Of a DNA stretch of 64,000 nt, positions 8,976-19,512 are shown piece after piece. This DNA is from Macropodus opercularis. Taxonomy: Eukaryota > Chordata > Actinopteri > Anabantiformes > Osphronemidae. The notes below the pieces were generated by a model. That model searched no databases. It saw only the letters and a list, made by a program, of their open reading frames with translations, and was not told the DNA's origin. Every line of letters starts with the position of its first letter. Position 1 is the stretch's first letter. Position numbers and translations under genes: made by a program. The stretch is from the NCBI GenBank assembly GCA_030770545.1, contig CM061106.1:5757001-5821000 (forward strand), read 5' to 3'.

Positions 8976-9513
8976 ACAATCATCTAACAGAGATGATCCA
9001 GCTGGATGTACTGCGGCAGGAGTTTGATGCTTTAGTTACTGAGACGGTTCCATGGTGGTTAATGTTGTTTACGTTGTCTAGGTCTAGATTCTCTGTGCGT
9101 TCAGCATGTGTAAAAAGTAAAGTAACAATCAACATAATTCCTCGTCATGTGTCCGAACAATAAAACAAAATTCTGTGATAGACAAAATATAAACAAAAAA
9201 GCAAAAGTAGAACAAGGTCCATATCCCCGTAGCGTGTTTCTTAGTTTGACCAGAAGAACCCGTCTACACGCTCTGATTCACGATAGATCCTGAAACACAG
9301 GAAACAGACGATGACACACGGGAAACGTGGCTTCACTTGGCTGAGTTCTCCTCCGGTATGAAGGACACAGAAACTCACGCTGGTCCAAACCACAGCCTCC
9401 ACTGCCCCCTACTGCTGAAAATAAAGCTCTGCCCTGGACCAAACTAGATGTTGCTCACACAAAAGTCATTCTGTCAACACTAATGAGACACACATCCACA
9501 CATGTGAGCACAC
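8976..9513. other. No recognised gene
   Basis: I see no domain-coding frame, repeat or RNA gene. It could be intergenic or 3' flanking sequence downstream of the NLR gene, which points leftwards and ends at 10,467. Confidence 0.3.
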
Positions 9514-9816
9514 GTCAGTGGAGCATCACACTGACTCACTAAGAGCAGATCTAAGGTCAGTGGAGCATCACACTGACTCGCTAAGAGCAGATCTAAGGTC
9601 AGTGAAGCATCACACTGACTCACTAAGAGCAGATCTAAGGTCAATGGAGCATCACACTGACTCACTAAGAGCAAATCTAAGGTCAGTGGAGCATCACACT
9701 GACTCACTAAGAGCAGATCTAAGGTCAGTGGAGCATCACACTGACTCACTAAGAGCAGATCTAAGGTCAGTGGAGCATCACACTGACTCACTAAGAGCAG
9801 ATCTAAGGTCAGTGGG
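9514..9816. repeat. 42-bp tandem repeat, about 7.2 copies
   Basis: The unit begins GTCAGTGGAGCATCACACTG and ends ...GCAGATCTAAG (42 bp). It repeats seven times with single-base changes plus a partial copy. Because 42 is a multiple of three and the unit lacks stops, both strands show open frames of ~100 codons repeating a 14-residue unit. These are a by-product of the repeat, not evidence of a gene. Confidence 0.9.
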
Positions 9817-10466
9817 ACTTTTCTGATCATGGTTCAGTCTCATCTAGTTTCTTTCTGTCCACTCAGCCTTTCTGCTACTTTCCACTTAGTTAATTAGAGA
9901 ATGGATGTTTATTTATGACACAGTCAGCATCAAATCACATTTGAAGGATTAACATCAGTCTGACACAGTTTAACCAAAGTTTCTAAATTATGTCTTGTTA
10001 CGTTTCCATCTTGAGCAGCAGGGACTTCAGTCGAGTTCAGAGCAGAAGTGCAGCAGCTTCCTTCCAGCTCATCTGAACGTCTTGGACTGAAGCTTACACA
10101 CATGCCCACGTTTAGCATCAAGTCTGCTGACTCAGCAGGATTGGCAGTAAAATCTGTCAATAACTTGCTGAGTCATCAGTTCAGTGACAACTTCCTGTTG
10201 GTTCATGAAAGACAGAATAACTGCGTGGTGACCAACATCTTCTCTGCTTGGAAACATCAGCTGACACAACAACAACAGTCGTCTTCATGATCACAACAAG
10301 CTTCTGGCTGATCTGATGCTGACTGTTCTCTCTGTCTCTGTCTTTCTGCCACAGCTTCACTGAGAAGGTTGGAGCTTTACAGGAAACACTGGATCTCTGC
10401 TGTGACACTAACTGAGTTAACAAGACTGATGGAAGCAGCACAGACTGACTCCAACCTCTAATGACC
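9817..10466. other. 3' flank of the NLR gene, no recognised feature
   Basis: This is downstream of the NLR stop codon (10,469-10,467) on the minus strand, so it should hold its 3' untranslated region. No B30.2/SPRY exon, as found in some fish NLRs, is visible here. Confidence 0.35.
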
Positions 10467-12400
10467 TCAGAGTCTCCAGTCGACAGTCTGGACCAGGTCA
10501 CAAAGACACTTCACTGATGAATCCTGCAGCTTGTTTCCACTCAGGTCCAGTTGTGTCAGATGTGACGGGTTGGACTTCAGAGCTGAGGCCAGAGAATCAC
10601 AGCTGATCTCTGACAACCTGCAGCGACTCAATCTGAATAAAGAACCAAAGATGAAACAAAGAGTCAGCTTGAAACCATTCAGTGTCTCATCGTGTGTTTG
10701 GAGCTGAAAATGCTTCAGGAAGTAGAAGTTTAGAAACTAGAAAATAAACAGTGAACAAACTAAACCACAGAAAAAAAGCAGACGTTGCTATGGAGACCCT
10801 CAGTGTGGATCAGTAGAACATCAGCCTCATGTCTGCAGTTTAGCGTCAGCACAACGTTCACATCACATTAATCTACACAGAACTAAAACATGGAGTCTGA
10901 CCTCAGAGTCTCCAGTCGACAGTGAGGACTCTCCAGAAAACCACACAGATGCTTCACTGATGAATCCTGCAGGTTGTTGTAGCTCAGGTCCAGTTGTGTC
11001 AGATGTGACGGGTTGGACTTCAGAGCTGAGGCCAGAGAATCACAGCTGATCTCTGACAAACTGCAGCTCATCAATCTGAATAAAGAACCAAAGATGAAAG
11101 AGTAGAAAACAAAGAGTCAGCTTGAAACCATTCAGTGTCTCATTGTGTGTTTGTAGCTGAAGACGCTTTAGGAAGTAGAAGTTTAGAAACTAGAAAATAA
11201 CAGTGAATGGACTAAACCACAGAAGAAGAAAGCAGACGTTGCCATGGAGACTCTCAGTGTGGATCAGTAGAACATCAGCCTCATGTCTGCAGTTTAGCGT
11301 CAGCACAACGTTCACATCACATTAATCTACACAGAACTAAAACATGGAGTCTGACCTCAGAGTCTCCAGTCGACAGTGAGGACTCTCCAGAAAACCACAC
11401 AGATGCTTCACTGATGAATCCTGCAATTTGTTCCAGCTCAGGTCCAGTTGTGTCAGATGTGACGGGTTGGACTTCAGAGCTGAGGCCAGAGAATCACAAC
11501 TGATCTCTGACAACCAGCAGCCACTCAAACTGAATAAAGAACCAAAGATGAAACAGTAGAAAACAAAGAGTCAGCTTGAAACCATTCAGTGTCTCATCGT
11601 GTAGATGAATCATTAATAACCAGTCAGATTTGTCCTGATCAGTGATGTTCACATTTAAAAGCCAAGAGATAAAGAAATGGTTCACTTCACATATCACAAG
11701 GGATTTTTTCCTGTTGTTTCCAGGTGGGAAGTGTTTAGGTCTGTGTTGGTTTGAGTTGTGTCTGGTTTCTCCTCATTGGATCCTGTATTCAAATGGTTGG
11801 GACTGAAACATCTCTGCACTGGTCTGTAGCTGAATGTTTATTGACTTTCAGAGCTACCGGAGTCTCGTTCTTTCAGTGTTATACTAAGTATTCAATGCTT
11901 CTCAGCCACTGCATCAGACAGTGGAGGCTCTGAGCAGCTCCTTCAGTGGAGACTGATCCAGAGTCAGTGTAGGAAGGAGCAATGCCACAGATCCTTCATT
12001 CACTGCTGTTATATATTAGGCCTTCATAGAGTTTCTAATAACAGATTCTCATTAGATTTATATTCCTGTCTGTGTCTTTTTATTTAAACCAAACCAAAAT
12101 TTGGCCTTAACTACAGACACTAGAAACCCTACGTGTTCAATGTATTTGAAGAGAGACGTGATGAACCAAATGTAAAATAACAGTGAGGGCTGTAGCTCAT
12201 CGTTTACACGTTGGACACATCCTGACCTGAGACTTTCCAGATGGCACTGTGGGCTCTCCAGTCCAGCAGAAAGCAGCTTCACTCCTGAATCCTGCAGCTT
12301 GTTGTCACTCAGGTCCAGTTGTCTCAGACTAGAGGACTGGGAGCTGAGAACTGAGGACAGAGCTTCAAGGCCTCTTTCTGAGATGTTACAGCCACTGAGC
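10467..12400 (-). CDS. Four LRR exons of the NLRC3-like gene
   Basis: Exons 12400-12227, 11529-11356 and 11075-10902 are each exactly 174 bp (58 codons), the standard NLR LRR unit with LxxLDLSxNxLQDSGVK-type consensus. The fourth exon (10632-10467 to its stop) is homologous but lacks 7 bp near 10,490, so it shifts frame and ends in TGA. Exons 2-4 share near-identical introns and sequence (for example the repeated SNPSHLTQLDLS), showing recent tandem duplication of exon plus intron. Confidence 0.85.
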
Positions 12401-15400
12401 CTGAAAAACAGTCAGAGACAGAGAGAAACCATCAGGAGTGTGGGTACTGGCTCAGAGAGGCCACTGCTTCCTGGACTATCAGTGACCCATGGGACAGAAA
12501 CCTGCTCACTGTTTCTCTGTGGACATCACTAAATAAAGGTGATGCTGTCTGCTCAGAGGTAGTAGCTTCATGCTGATGGGGCAGACTTGACAGACTCCAG
12601 AGCAGCAGGAAAGGAGGTGGGGTGAGCTCCCTGTTGGCGAGCGGGAAACCACACCTAGAACCAGGGAGATGTGGTGCAGAGGCAGAAGCTACCAGAACTG
12701 GTGGAGAGGACCACTGGACCTCCCAAGGTGCTGATGGTTGGAGACTGTGCTGCTCAGTGTGATTCTGTGGTTTACTGGGTATGAAGACAATATGGAGGTG
12801 GAGGACACCAACACATGGTGAACATTTAACCAGTTCTTCTAGTTTCTAGTCTGACAGTCCCTAGATGTTAATTCAGTCAGTTTATTGTGTTTGTCTTAAC
12901 GTTCTTTCATTTCTAGTGTAGAGGTGACTTCAAATCTTTGCCTTAGAGAGATTTAAGCCACCACTTACTGGTTTGAACCTCACTCTGGTTGAATTCTAAT
13001 TAGCTTCAGTCTCAGTCTAACAACAAGGGTTTGTTTCCCATTCTCCTCCACCTTCACCTGGTTATAACTGCTCTAACCAGTGCTCTGTCACAATCTATGT
13101 TTAATCTCTGTTCTGGCCACATCGTCTGCTCCTCAAGCCTGTTCTGAGCCGTTTTCAAGCCTGTTAAGTCCTGAGTCCAGTAAATCTAGTGAGTTCCTGT
13201 AGCCTGTTACTTTCTCTGAGAGAGTCCTTCCTTCTACTCTGTTTGGGGAGTTCTGGTTGTTTTAGTTTGGTCATGAAAAGGTCTTTTTGGCTTTGACAAG
13301 TCTGAAACCTGGCTGCAGCAGGATGAATGATGTGTGAAGCTGCTTATATACAATGAACAAAGTCCAGTGTGTGTGACTGACCATGATTAGTCCATAGAAG
13401 CAGAGAAACAGCCAGTGAATGAGGATTAAAACAGGCCCAGGTTTCTGTTCAGCTCTGGAGCCAGACTGACTAAGAGTCATAGCTGTGTTGACCCAGAGCA
13501 GCTTCAAACACCAGCAGCAGTGACTTCATGGATTTCTTTCCTTAGAACATTGGAACCATTAGAGACATTGATTCATTTGCTGGTGACTCTGTCTGACTGT
13601 TTGTCTCTTAGACTCAATCCCAACTAGACTCACAGAAGTTCTTCTATTAATCAGCACGTCCACATTGAATCCAACCAACCAGTCTCTGCTACGTAGCTCA
13701 GGCTTTTCAGGCTGCTGTGGTCAAACCTTCACTGAACAAACCTGCTCTCAACCCTGGAGAACTAGCAGCTATAGGCCAACATCTAATCTGCCCTTTCTTT
13801 CTAAACCCTTGAAGTCGTAGCCAGACGACCATGTGACCACCTGCGTAGGAACAACCTGTGTGTAGATTCCAGTCAGACTTTCCAGGGAGCAGATGCAGAA
13901 CCAACGACCTGCCTGTGTTCTGTTGATGCTGCTCTGTTGTCTCCTGATGCCTTAAATAAACTGAACTGAACATTTCACTCCTGTATTTAATGTTTAATGA
14001 TAAACTATTGTTGAGCTTTTGTTTATGTGGATTGATTTACTCATTACTGGTCACACAGCAGCTTTATTCTGTCACATTATGCTGCAGCCTACTGAAATCT
14101 GAGTCACGACTGCATGATGGATAGAAACCACTTTGACCTGCTTTATAACTGGAGAGTGACTGTGATTAGTAGTAGTATCGTGTAGTGTGTTGTGTGTGAT
14201 GCCAGGTGTTGGTCCTACATCTGAGCAGCCAGACCAGAACATCATCTGGTTCCTGCAGGCATCAGTCTAGATGTGTGATCTCTGTCAGGTTGAGACAGTC
14301 AATGCAAACACAGCAGCTGGATCAGTGATTAATGCTTCAATACTTCACTTTCTGTATCACGTCTACATTTAACAGAGAGGAAACAGAGGCAGGGGTCAAA
14401 GGTCAGTGACCAGGTGCCTTGACGATCCTGTTAGTTATTATTCAAGAAACAGGAAGGAACCAGAGACTCAGTCATTGACTGAACTACTGATGTTCACTCT
14501 CCTCTGCTGCTGCTGTTACTCTCAACTGTCTGGAATCTGTTTCCATGATTCCAGTGTGTTGTCACTTCAACAGGTTTTAGTTCTATTAACACACGTTCAA
14601 GCTGTTAATGTGTATAATGTGCAGATGAATCATTCAGCTCAGCTGCAGACGTCTCTGGCTGAGGACAACTCCAGGCTGTTGATACACATTTCAGTCATGT
14701 GAGGACTTACTCAGCTTTGTTGGAGGCTTTGACGACTGGCAGCAGCCTCAGCAGAGCCTCCTCTGAACCAGAGTATTTCTGCAGGTCAAACACATCCAGA
14801 TCTTCTTCTGATGACAGTAAGATGAAGACCAGAGCCGACCACTGAGCAGGAGACAGTTCATGTGTGGAGAGACGTCCTGATCTCAGGTTCTGTTGGATCT
14901 GCTCCACTAGAGAACCATCATTCAGTTCATTCAGACAGTGGAACAGGTTGATGCTTCTCTCTGCAGGCAGATCCTCACTGAGCTTCTCCTTGATGTACTG
15001 GACTGTTTCCTGATTGGTCTGTGAGCTACTTCCTGTCTGTGTCATCAGACCTTGTAGTAGACTCTGATTGGTCTGCAGTGAAAGACCAAGGAGGAAGCGG
15101 AGGAACAGGTCCAGGTGTCCATTTGGACTCTGTAAGGACTGGTCCACAGCGTCCTGGTAGAACTGTGTAGGTTCATGTTTCTTCTTCTGGTGGAGATGTT
15201 TTAGTTTATGTTTGTCTTTAAATACTTTAGATAACTTGGATGTTGATTGTCGCCGTGACAGCAGATTGACGCCAGAGTTGATGAAGGTCAGATGGACGTG
15301 AAGAGCAGCCAGAAACTCCTGAACACTCAGATGGACGAAGCAGAACACTTTGTCCTGGTACAGTCCTCTCTCCTCTCTAAAGACCTGTTTGAACACTCCT

Positions 15401-18296
15401 GAGTAAACTGAGGCTGCTCTGACATCGATGCCACACTCTGTCAGGTCTGACTCGTAGAAGATCAGGTTTCCTTTCTGCAGCTGCTCTAAAGCCACTTTTC
15501 CCAGAGACTTAATCATCTTCCTGCTCTTTTTATTCCAGTGTGGATCTGTCTCAACTCCTCCATCGTACTTGATGTTCTTCACTTTGGTCTGAACCACCAG
15601 GAAGTGGATGTACATCTCAGTCAGGGTCTTGGGCAGCTCTCCTCTCTTTCTGGTTCTCAGCAGATCCTCCAGAACCGTAGCAGTGATCCAGCAGAAGACT
15701 GGGATGTGACACATGATGTGGAGGCTTCGTGATGTCTTGATGTGGGAGATGATGGTTGTGGCCTGCTGCTCATCTCTGAACCTCTTCCTGAAGTACTCCT
15801 CCTTCTGTGGGTCAGTGAACCCTCTGACCTCTGTCACCATGTCAACACACCCAGGAGGGATCTGATTGGCTGCTGCAGGTCGTGTGGTGATCCAGAGGTG
15901 AGCAGAGGGAAGCAGGTTCCCCCTGATGAGGTTTGTCAGCAGCACATCCACTGAGGTGGACTCTGTGACATCAGTCAGGGTTTCAGTCTGGTGGAAGTCC
16001 AGAGGAAGTCGACTCTCATCCAGACCGTCCAAGATGAACACAACCTTGAACTGTTCAAACCTGCAGATTCCTGCTGCTTTGGTTCCAGTGAAGAAGTGAT
16101 GAACAAGTTCCACCAAGCTGAACTTTTGCTCTTTCAGCACATTCAGCTCTCTGAAGGTAAATGGAAATGTGAAGTGTACGTCCTGGTTGGCTTTGCCTTC
16201 AGCCCAGTCCAGAGTGAACTTCTGTGTCAGGACTGTTTTCCCAATGCCAGCCACTCCCTTGGTCACCACGGTTCTGATGGGTCCATCTCTTCCAGCTGAG
16301 CCTTTAAAGACGTCTTCTAGTCTGATGGTTGTTTCTGCTCTGTGTGGTTTCCTGGAGGCTGCTTCAATCTGTCTGACCTCATGGTTATGGTTGACCTCTC
16401 CAGTCCCTCCCTCTGTGATGTAGAGCTCTGTGTAGATCTGGTTCAGAAGGGTTGGGTTTCCTGCTTTAGCGATGCCTTCAAACACACACTGGAACTTCTG
16501 CTGCAGCTGAGATTTAAGCTGACAAACTGGAGCAAAAGCTCCTGAAGGAACAAAAACAAAATATGACTCAATTCAATTTAATGGTAGTAAATAATAAATA
16601 ATAACTGTGTGTGTGTGTGTGTGTGTGATGCTAAACATTGAGATAAATCCTCTTACTGCTCTGCAGACAGTCAGCCAGCTCCTCCTGCTTCATCCTCCTC
16701 AGGAAGTTCAGTGTGATCTTCAGAAATGCGTCTCTGCTGCTCCTCCTCTGCTCTTCATCCTCACCATCCAACGCCTCCTCATCCTCCCTATGACTCTCTA
16801 AGCATTCTGGGTAATCTGGACTCAGAACCTTCTGGATCTTCTTCAGCTCCTTCTTCACAAACGTGACAATGTTTTCCTCCAGCAGCTGGAACAGAAACTC
16901 TATGAATGACACCATCCAACTAAAAGCATGGAGCCAAACATCAGATCCATGTTGGACACACTGACAATCCACTGGTGTAAAAGTGCAGCATGGAGACGAT
17001 TGAACACAACAGATGAAAGTAGTGGTTGTCCATGTACAGACCATAAACATGGAGTCCAGGTGTGTTTGGTGCTGCTGGGCAGACTGACCACTGGGAACCT
17101 CTGACCTCTGCTGGTCCACTCTGTGGAGGAACCATGAAGAATGAGCTCACATGATGTGAGTCCACACAGAGACACACACAAGGTAAAGGTCCATGAAGTG
17201 ATGCTTGATGTGAGCAATGAGTCAGAGACTCCCTGTAGCGGCGAAGCTTTACTGTCACAGTCAGTTTGGTTCCGTCTCAGCAGCTCTGAACAACATCTAT
17301 CTCTGCCTCCCTCACTGAACAATGCTGACGTGTTGGAACAAGGCGTCTAGAGACAGAGTCTGCTGGGATCAGACTGGTTGTACTGGGCAGCTCCCAGTGG
17401 GAATGTGTTGAACTGTGTGAGTCTGAGGCAGAGCTGCTGCTCACACTAGTAACATTGAACCACTTCCTCCATTCATTCATTGTTGGATCCTACAGTTCAG
17501 ACGTCAGCTCTGGTGCTGACACTGGGGACAAACAGTCGTCTCCACTTACTGCAACAACATCAACTAAAGTCTAACAGCAGGAACTTCAACCTACTGCTGG
17601 AAGACATTTGAGCCAAATCTGCACGTAGAGAACGTCAATAACCAGATTTGATCAGAGTTGAACATTTGTGGTTCAGCTGCTTCCTTTGACGTCTGCCTGC
17701 AAGTCAGCACTTCATTAGAAGAGGAGCAGCCCCTGTGACCCTCTACAGGATCAGAGCTTTAGCTACTGGCTGGATGGAGATTTGATCCATGATCAGAGTG
17801 TTTGCTGGAAGAACAGTGAAGAAAGCTTCTCCTTCACATTAACACTTCAAACACAAACCAACTGACTCACACCAGAAACAAACAACACAACTATTGATCA
17901 TCATAGAAAGTTTACATCAGATTGTTCAACCTGATACAACCTGACAACAACTCACTTTGACTCTGATGCAGGTTGGTCTTTAAAGTTCATAAAATCCTCC
18001 TTTGAGTCGTTGCTCTTGAAGGACACACAACTGGGTTCAGGTCCAGCTTCAGCAGATTCTTGTCTCTGATGGGACCTGATAGAAAAACAACTTAGTGACT
18101 CTCACATATTCAGTGGACGTTTCCTTCATCAATGACCAATAATAGTGAATCTTAAACAGTGTGTGTGACTTGGAGACAGAATCATCAGATGGTCTCAGTC
18201 ATCTCACCTCTGAGCTTTGGTCTGGCTCTCATGGTCCCCACACAGAGTGGTTTTAGAGGGAGGGGCTCCCTCCTCTCTGTCCTCACACTGATTCAT
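10467..18296 (-). CDS. NLRC3-like NACHT-LRR receptor (fish-specific NLR), nine exons
   Basis: Coding exons on the minus strand: 18296-18208, 18075-17956, 17120-17042, 16885-16657, 16541-14711, 12400-12227, 11529-11356, 11075-10902 and 10632-10467. The phases fit at every junction and all introns are GT-AG. The exons sum to 3036 nt, 1011 codons plus TGA. The order is an N-terminal exon (MNQCEDREEG...), a Ser/Cys-rich exon, a short exon ending in LDSMFM, a helical acidic exon, the large FISNA-NACHT exon and four LRR exons. Such proteins are cytosolic sensors or regulators of inflammatory signalling. No stop interrupts the model before the last exon, where a 7-bp deletion relative to the other LRR exons produces the terminator. 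The gene looks expressible, with a shortened LRR region. An L2 LINE lies just upstream of the start. The exon model is my own inference. Confidence 0.8.
12401..14710 (-). other. NLR intron between NACHT and LRR exons
   Basis: A 2.3-kb intron with GTAAGT donor and TTTTTCAG acceptor. Apart from the L2 fragment at 13290-13895 no coding or repeat feature is recognised. Confidence 0.5.
13290..13895 (+). mobile_element. Old, degenerate L2 LINE fragment in the NLR intron
   Basis: The plus strand matches pieces of the intact L2 at 18.37-23.18 kb, in the same order but with many changes. Examples are GAAACCTGGCTGCAGCAGGA (13306), TGACTAAGAGTCATAG (13465), ATTAATCAGCACGTCCA (13650) and ATAGGCCAACATCTAATCTG (13770). 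No frame survives. It sits in the intron between the NACHT exon and the first LRR exon, antisense to the gene. Confidence 0.7.
14711..16541 (-). CDS. FISNA-NACHT exon of the NLRC3-like gene
   Basis: This is the large exon of the gene above, 1831 bp, preceded by a pyrimidine tract and CAG acceptor and followed by a GTAAGT donor. It starts with the FISNA extension (FEGIAKAGNPTLLNQIYTEL), characteristic of fish NLRs. The Walker A motif GVAGIGKT follows at about 16257-16234 and the Walker B/Mg motif ILDGLDE at about 16035-16015. Next come the sensor-like TTRPAAANQIP and the winged-helix and superhelical regions with SVQEFLAAL. The ATP-binding motifs are intact, so nucleotide binding is likely retained. 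Confidence 0.9.
16657..16885 (-). CDS. N-terminal helical exon of the NLRC3-like gene
   Basis: A 229-bp exon between acceptor TTCCAG and donor GTAAGA, in phase with its neighbours. It encodes LLEENIVTFVKKELKKIQKV, then an acidic stretch and FLKITLNFLRRMKQEELADC, a segment typical of fish NLRC3-like proteins just upstream of FISNA. It is predicted helical and may act as the effector-adaptor region in place of a CARD or PYD. Confidence 0.8.
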
Positions 18297-18360
18297 GTCC
18301 ACATCAGCTCACACACACTTTCTACCTTCATGTGGAGACAAACACAAATCATTCATCAAC

Positions 18361-18368
18361 TGAAATCC
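18361..18368 (+). repeat. L2 target-site duplication, left copy
   Basis: TGAAATCC occurs here and at 23,184-23,191, on both sides of the L2. The right arm of the inverted repeat has a single copy in the empty site (GGATTTCA, near 51,642-51,649). Confidence 0.75.
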
Positions 18369-18648
18369 ACCTGTTGGACTGGTGGATTGATTGGCTGACT
18401 GACGGTAAGCGTATCGCGTCACTTCCTGTCACCGAGGTTTCCTGCTGGTCTGTTGCTGGTCACAGCAGCGTTTTTTGCTAAACAACTCTACTCACTTTTA
18501 TCTCTTTACTGTTGTTTTTCTAACTTACTTCGAGTGCCTAAGGGTCGCACGCTTGTAATACTCAAGCACCTTATTCCCCTCTCATTAAAAGCACTGCTAA
18601 TTTCGTAGCTTTCTGGTCTTTTCGGCTAAGCTAGCTTAACTTTCTGCC

Positions 18649-19506
18649 ATGGCTTCCCTGTCTTCTCCTTCTTTTTCTTGCTCGGTGTGCCTTATGTTTA
18701 GCTCGTCCTCTGCCTCCATTAGTGTTAATGGTATCTGTAATAAATGTGAGATAGTGGCAGTGCTGGAGGCGAGGCTGACTGATTTGGAATCTCGGCTCCG
18801 CACTGTGGAAAACCAGTCAGCTAGTCAGGCCCCGCTAGCTAGTGCGGAGCCTTCTAGCTTAGCTGCTACTCGTCCCTCAGTGGGTCCCGAGCAGCCGGGA
18901 TGTGACTGGGTGACGGTTCGTAGGAGTCGTAGTTCTAGGCAGTCGCCCACGGTTCACCACCAGCCGCTTCACGTTTCAAACAGATTTTCCCCACTCAGCG
19001 ACACACCCGCTGAGAAACCCACCCTGATCATTGGTGACTCCATAGTCAGAAACGTGAAGTTAGAGACGCCAGCGGTCATAGTTAAGTGCATCCCTGGGGC
19101 CAGAGCGGGCGACATCCAGTCTTACCTGAAGCTCCTGCATAAGGATAAGCGTAAATACAGTAAGATCGTAATACACGCAGGAACTAATGACACGGTTACG
19201 CCAATCGAAGTCACTAAAACTAACATTGAGTCGGTGTGTTCATTTGCCAAAACGATGTCGGACTCCGTAGTTTTCTCCGGACCCCTCCCCAATCTGACCA
19301 GCGACGACATGTTTAGCCGCCTGTCGTCGCTTCACCGCTGGCTGTCTAGGTGGTGTCCAGCAAACGATGTGGGCTTTGTAGACAATTGGAGCAGTTTTTG
19401 GGGAAAACCTGGGCTGATTAGAAGAGACGGCGTCCATCCCACCTTGGATGGAGCGTCTCTGCTCTCTAGTAACATGGCCAAGTTGATTAGACTCCCTAAA
19501 CCATGA
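18649..19506 (+). CDS. L2 ORF1: coiled-coil and SGNH esterase protein
   Basis: A 285-codon ORF. It starts with Cys pairs (CSVC and CNKC) and a heptad segment (LEARLTDLESRLRTVENQ). From about residue 125 there is an SGNH hydrolase: GDS at about 129-131, the HAGTND block at about 176-181 and DGVHP at about 263-267 supply the Ser, Gly/Asn and Asp-His catalytic elements. ORF1 esterases occur in CR1/L2 LINEs and probably act in RNP formation or membrane/lipid association. The ORF is complete with no defects, and the ORF2 frame opens just after its TGA. Confidence 0.85.
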   Translation: MASLSSPSFSCSVCLMFSSSSASISVNGICNKCEIVAVLEARLTDLESRLRTVENQSASQAPLASAEPSSLAATRPSVGPEQPGCDWVTVRRSRSSRQSPTVHHQPLHVSNRFSPLSDTPAEKPTLIIGDSIVRNVKLETPAVIVKCIPGARAGDIQSYLKLLHKDKRKYSKIVIHAGTNDTVTPIEVTKTNIESVCSFAKTMSDSVVFSGPLPNLTSDDMFSRLSSLHRWLSRWCPANDVGFVDNWSSFWGKPGLIRRDGVHPTLDGASLLSSNMAKLIRLPKP

Positions 19507-19512
19507 CCCAGA

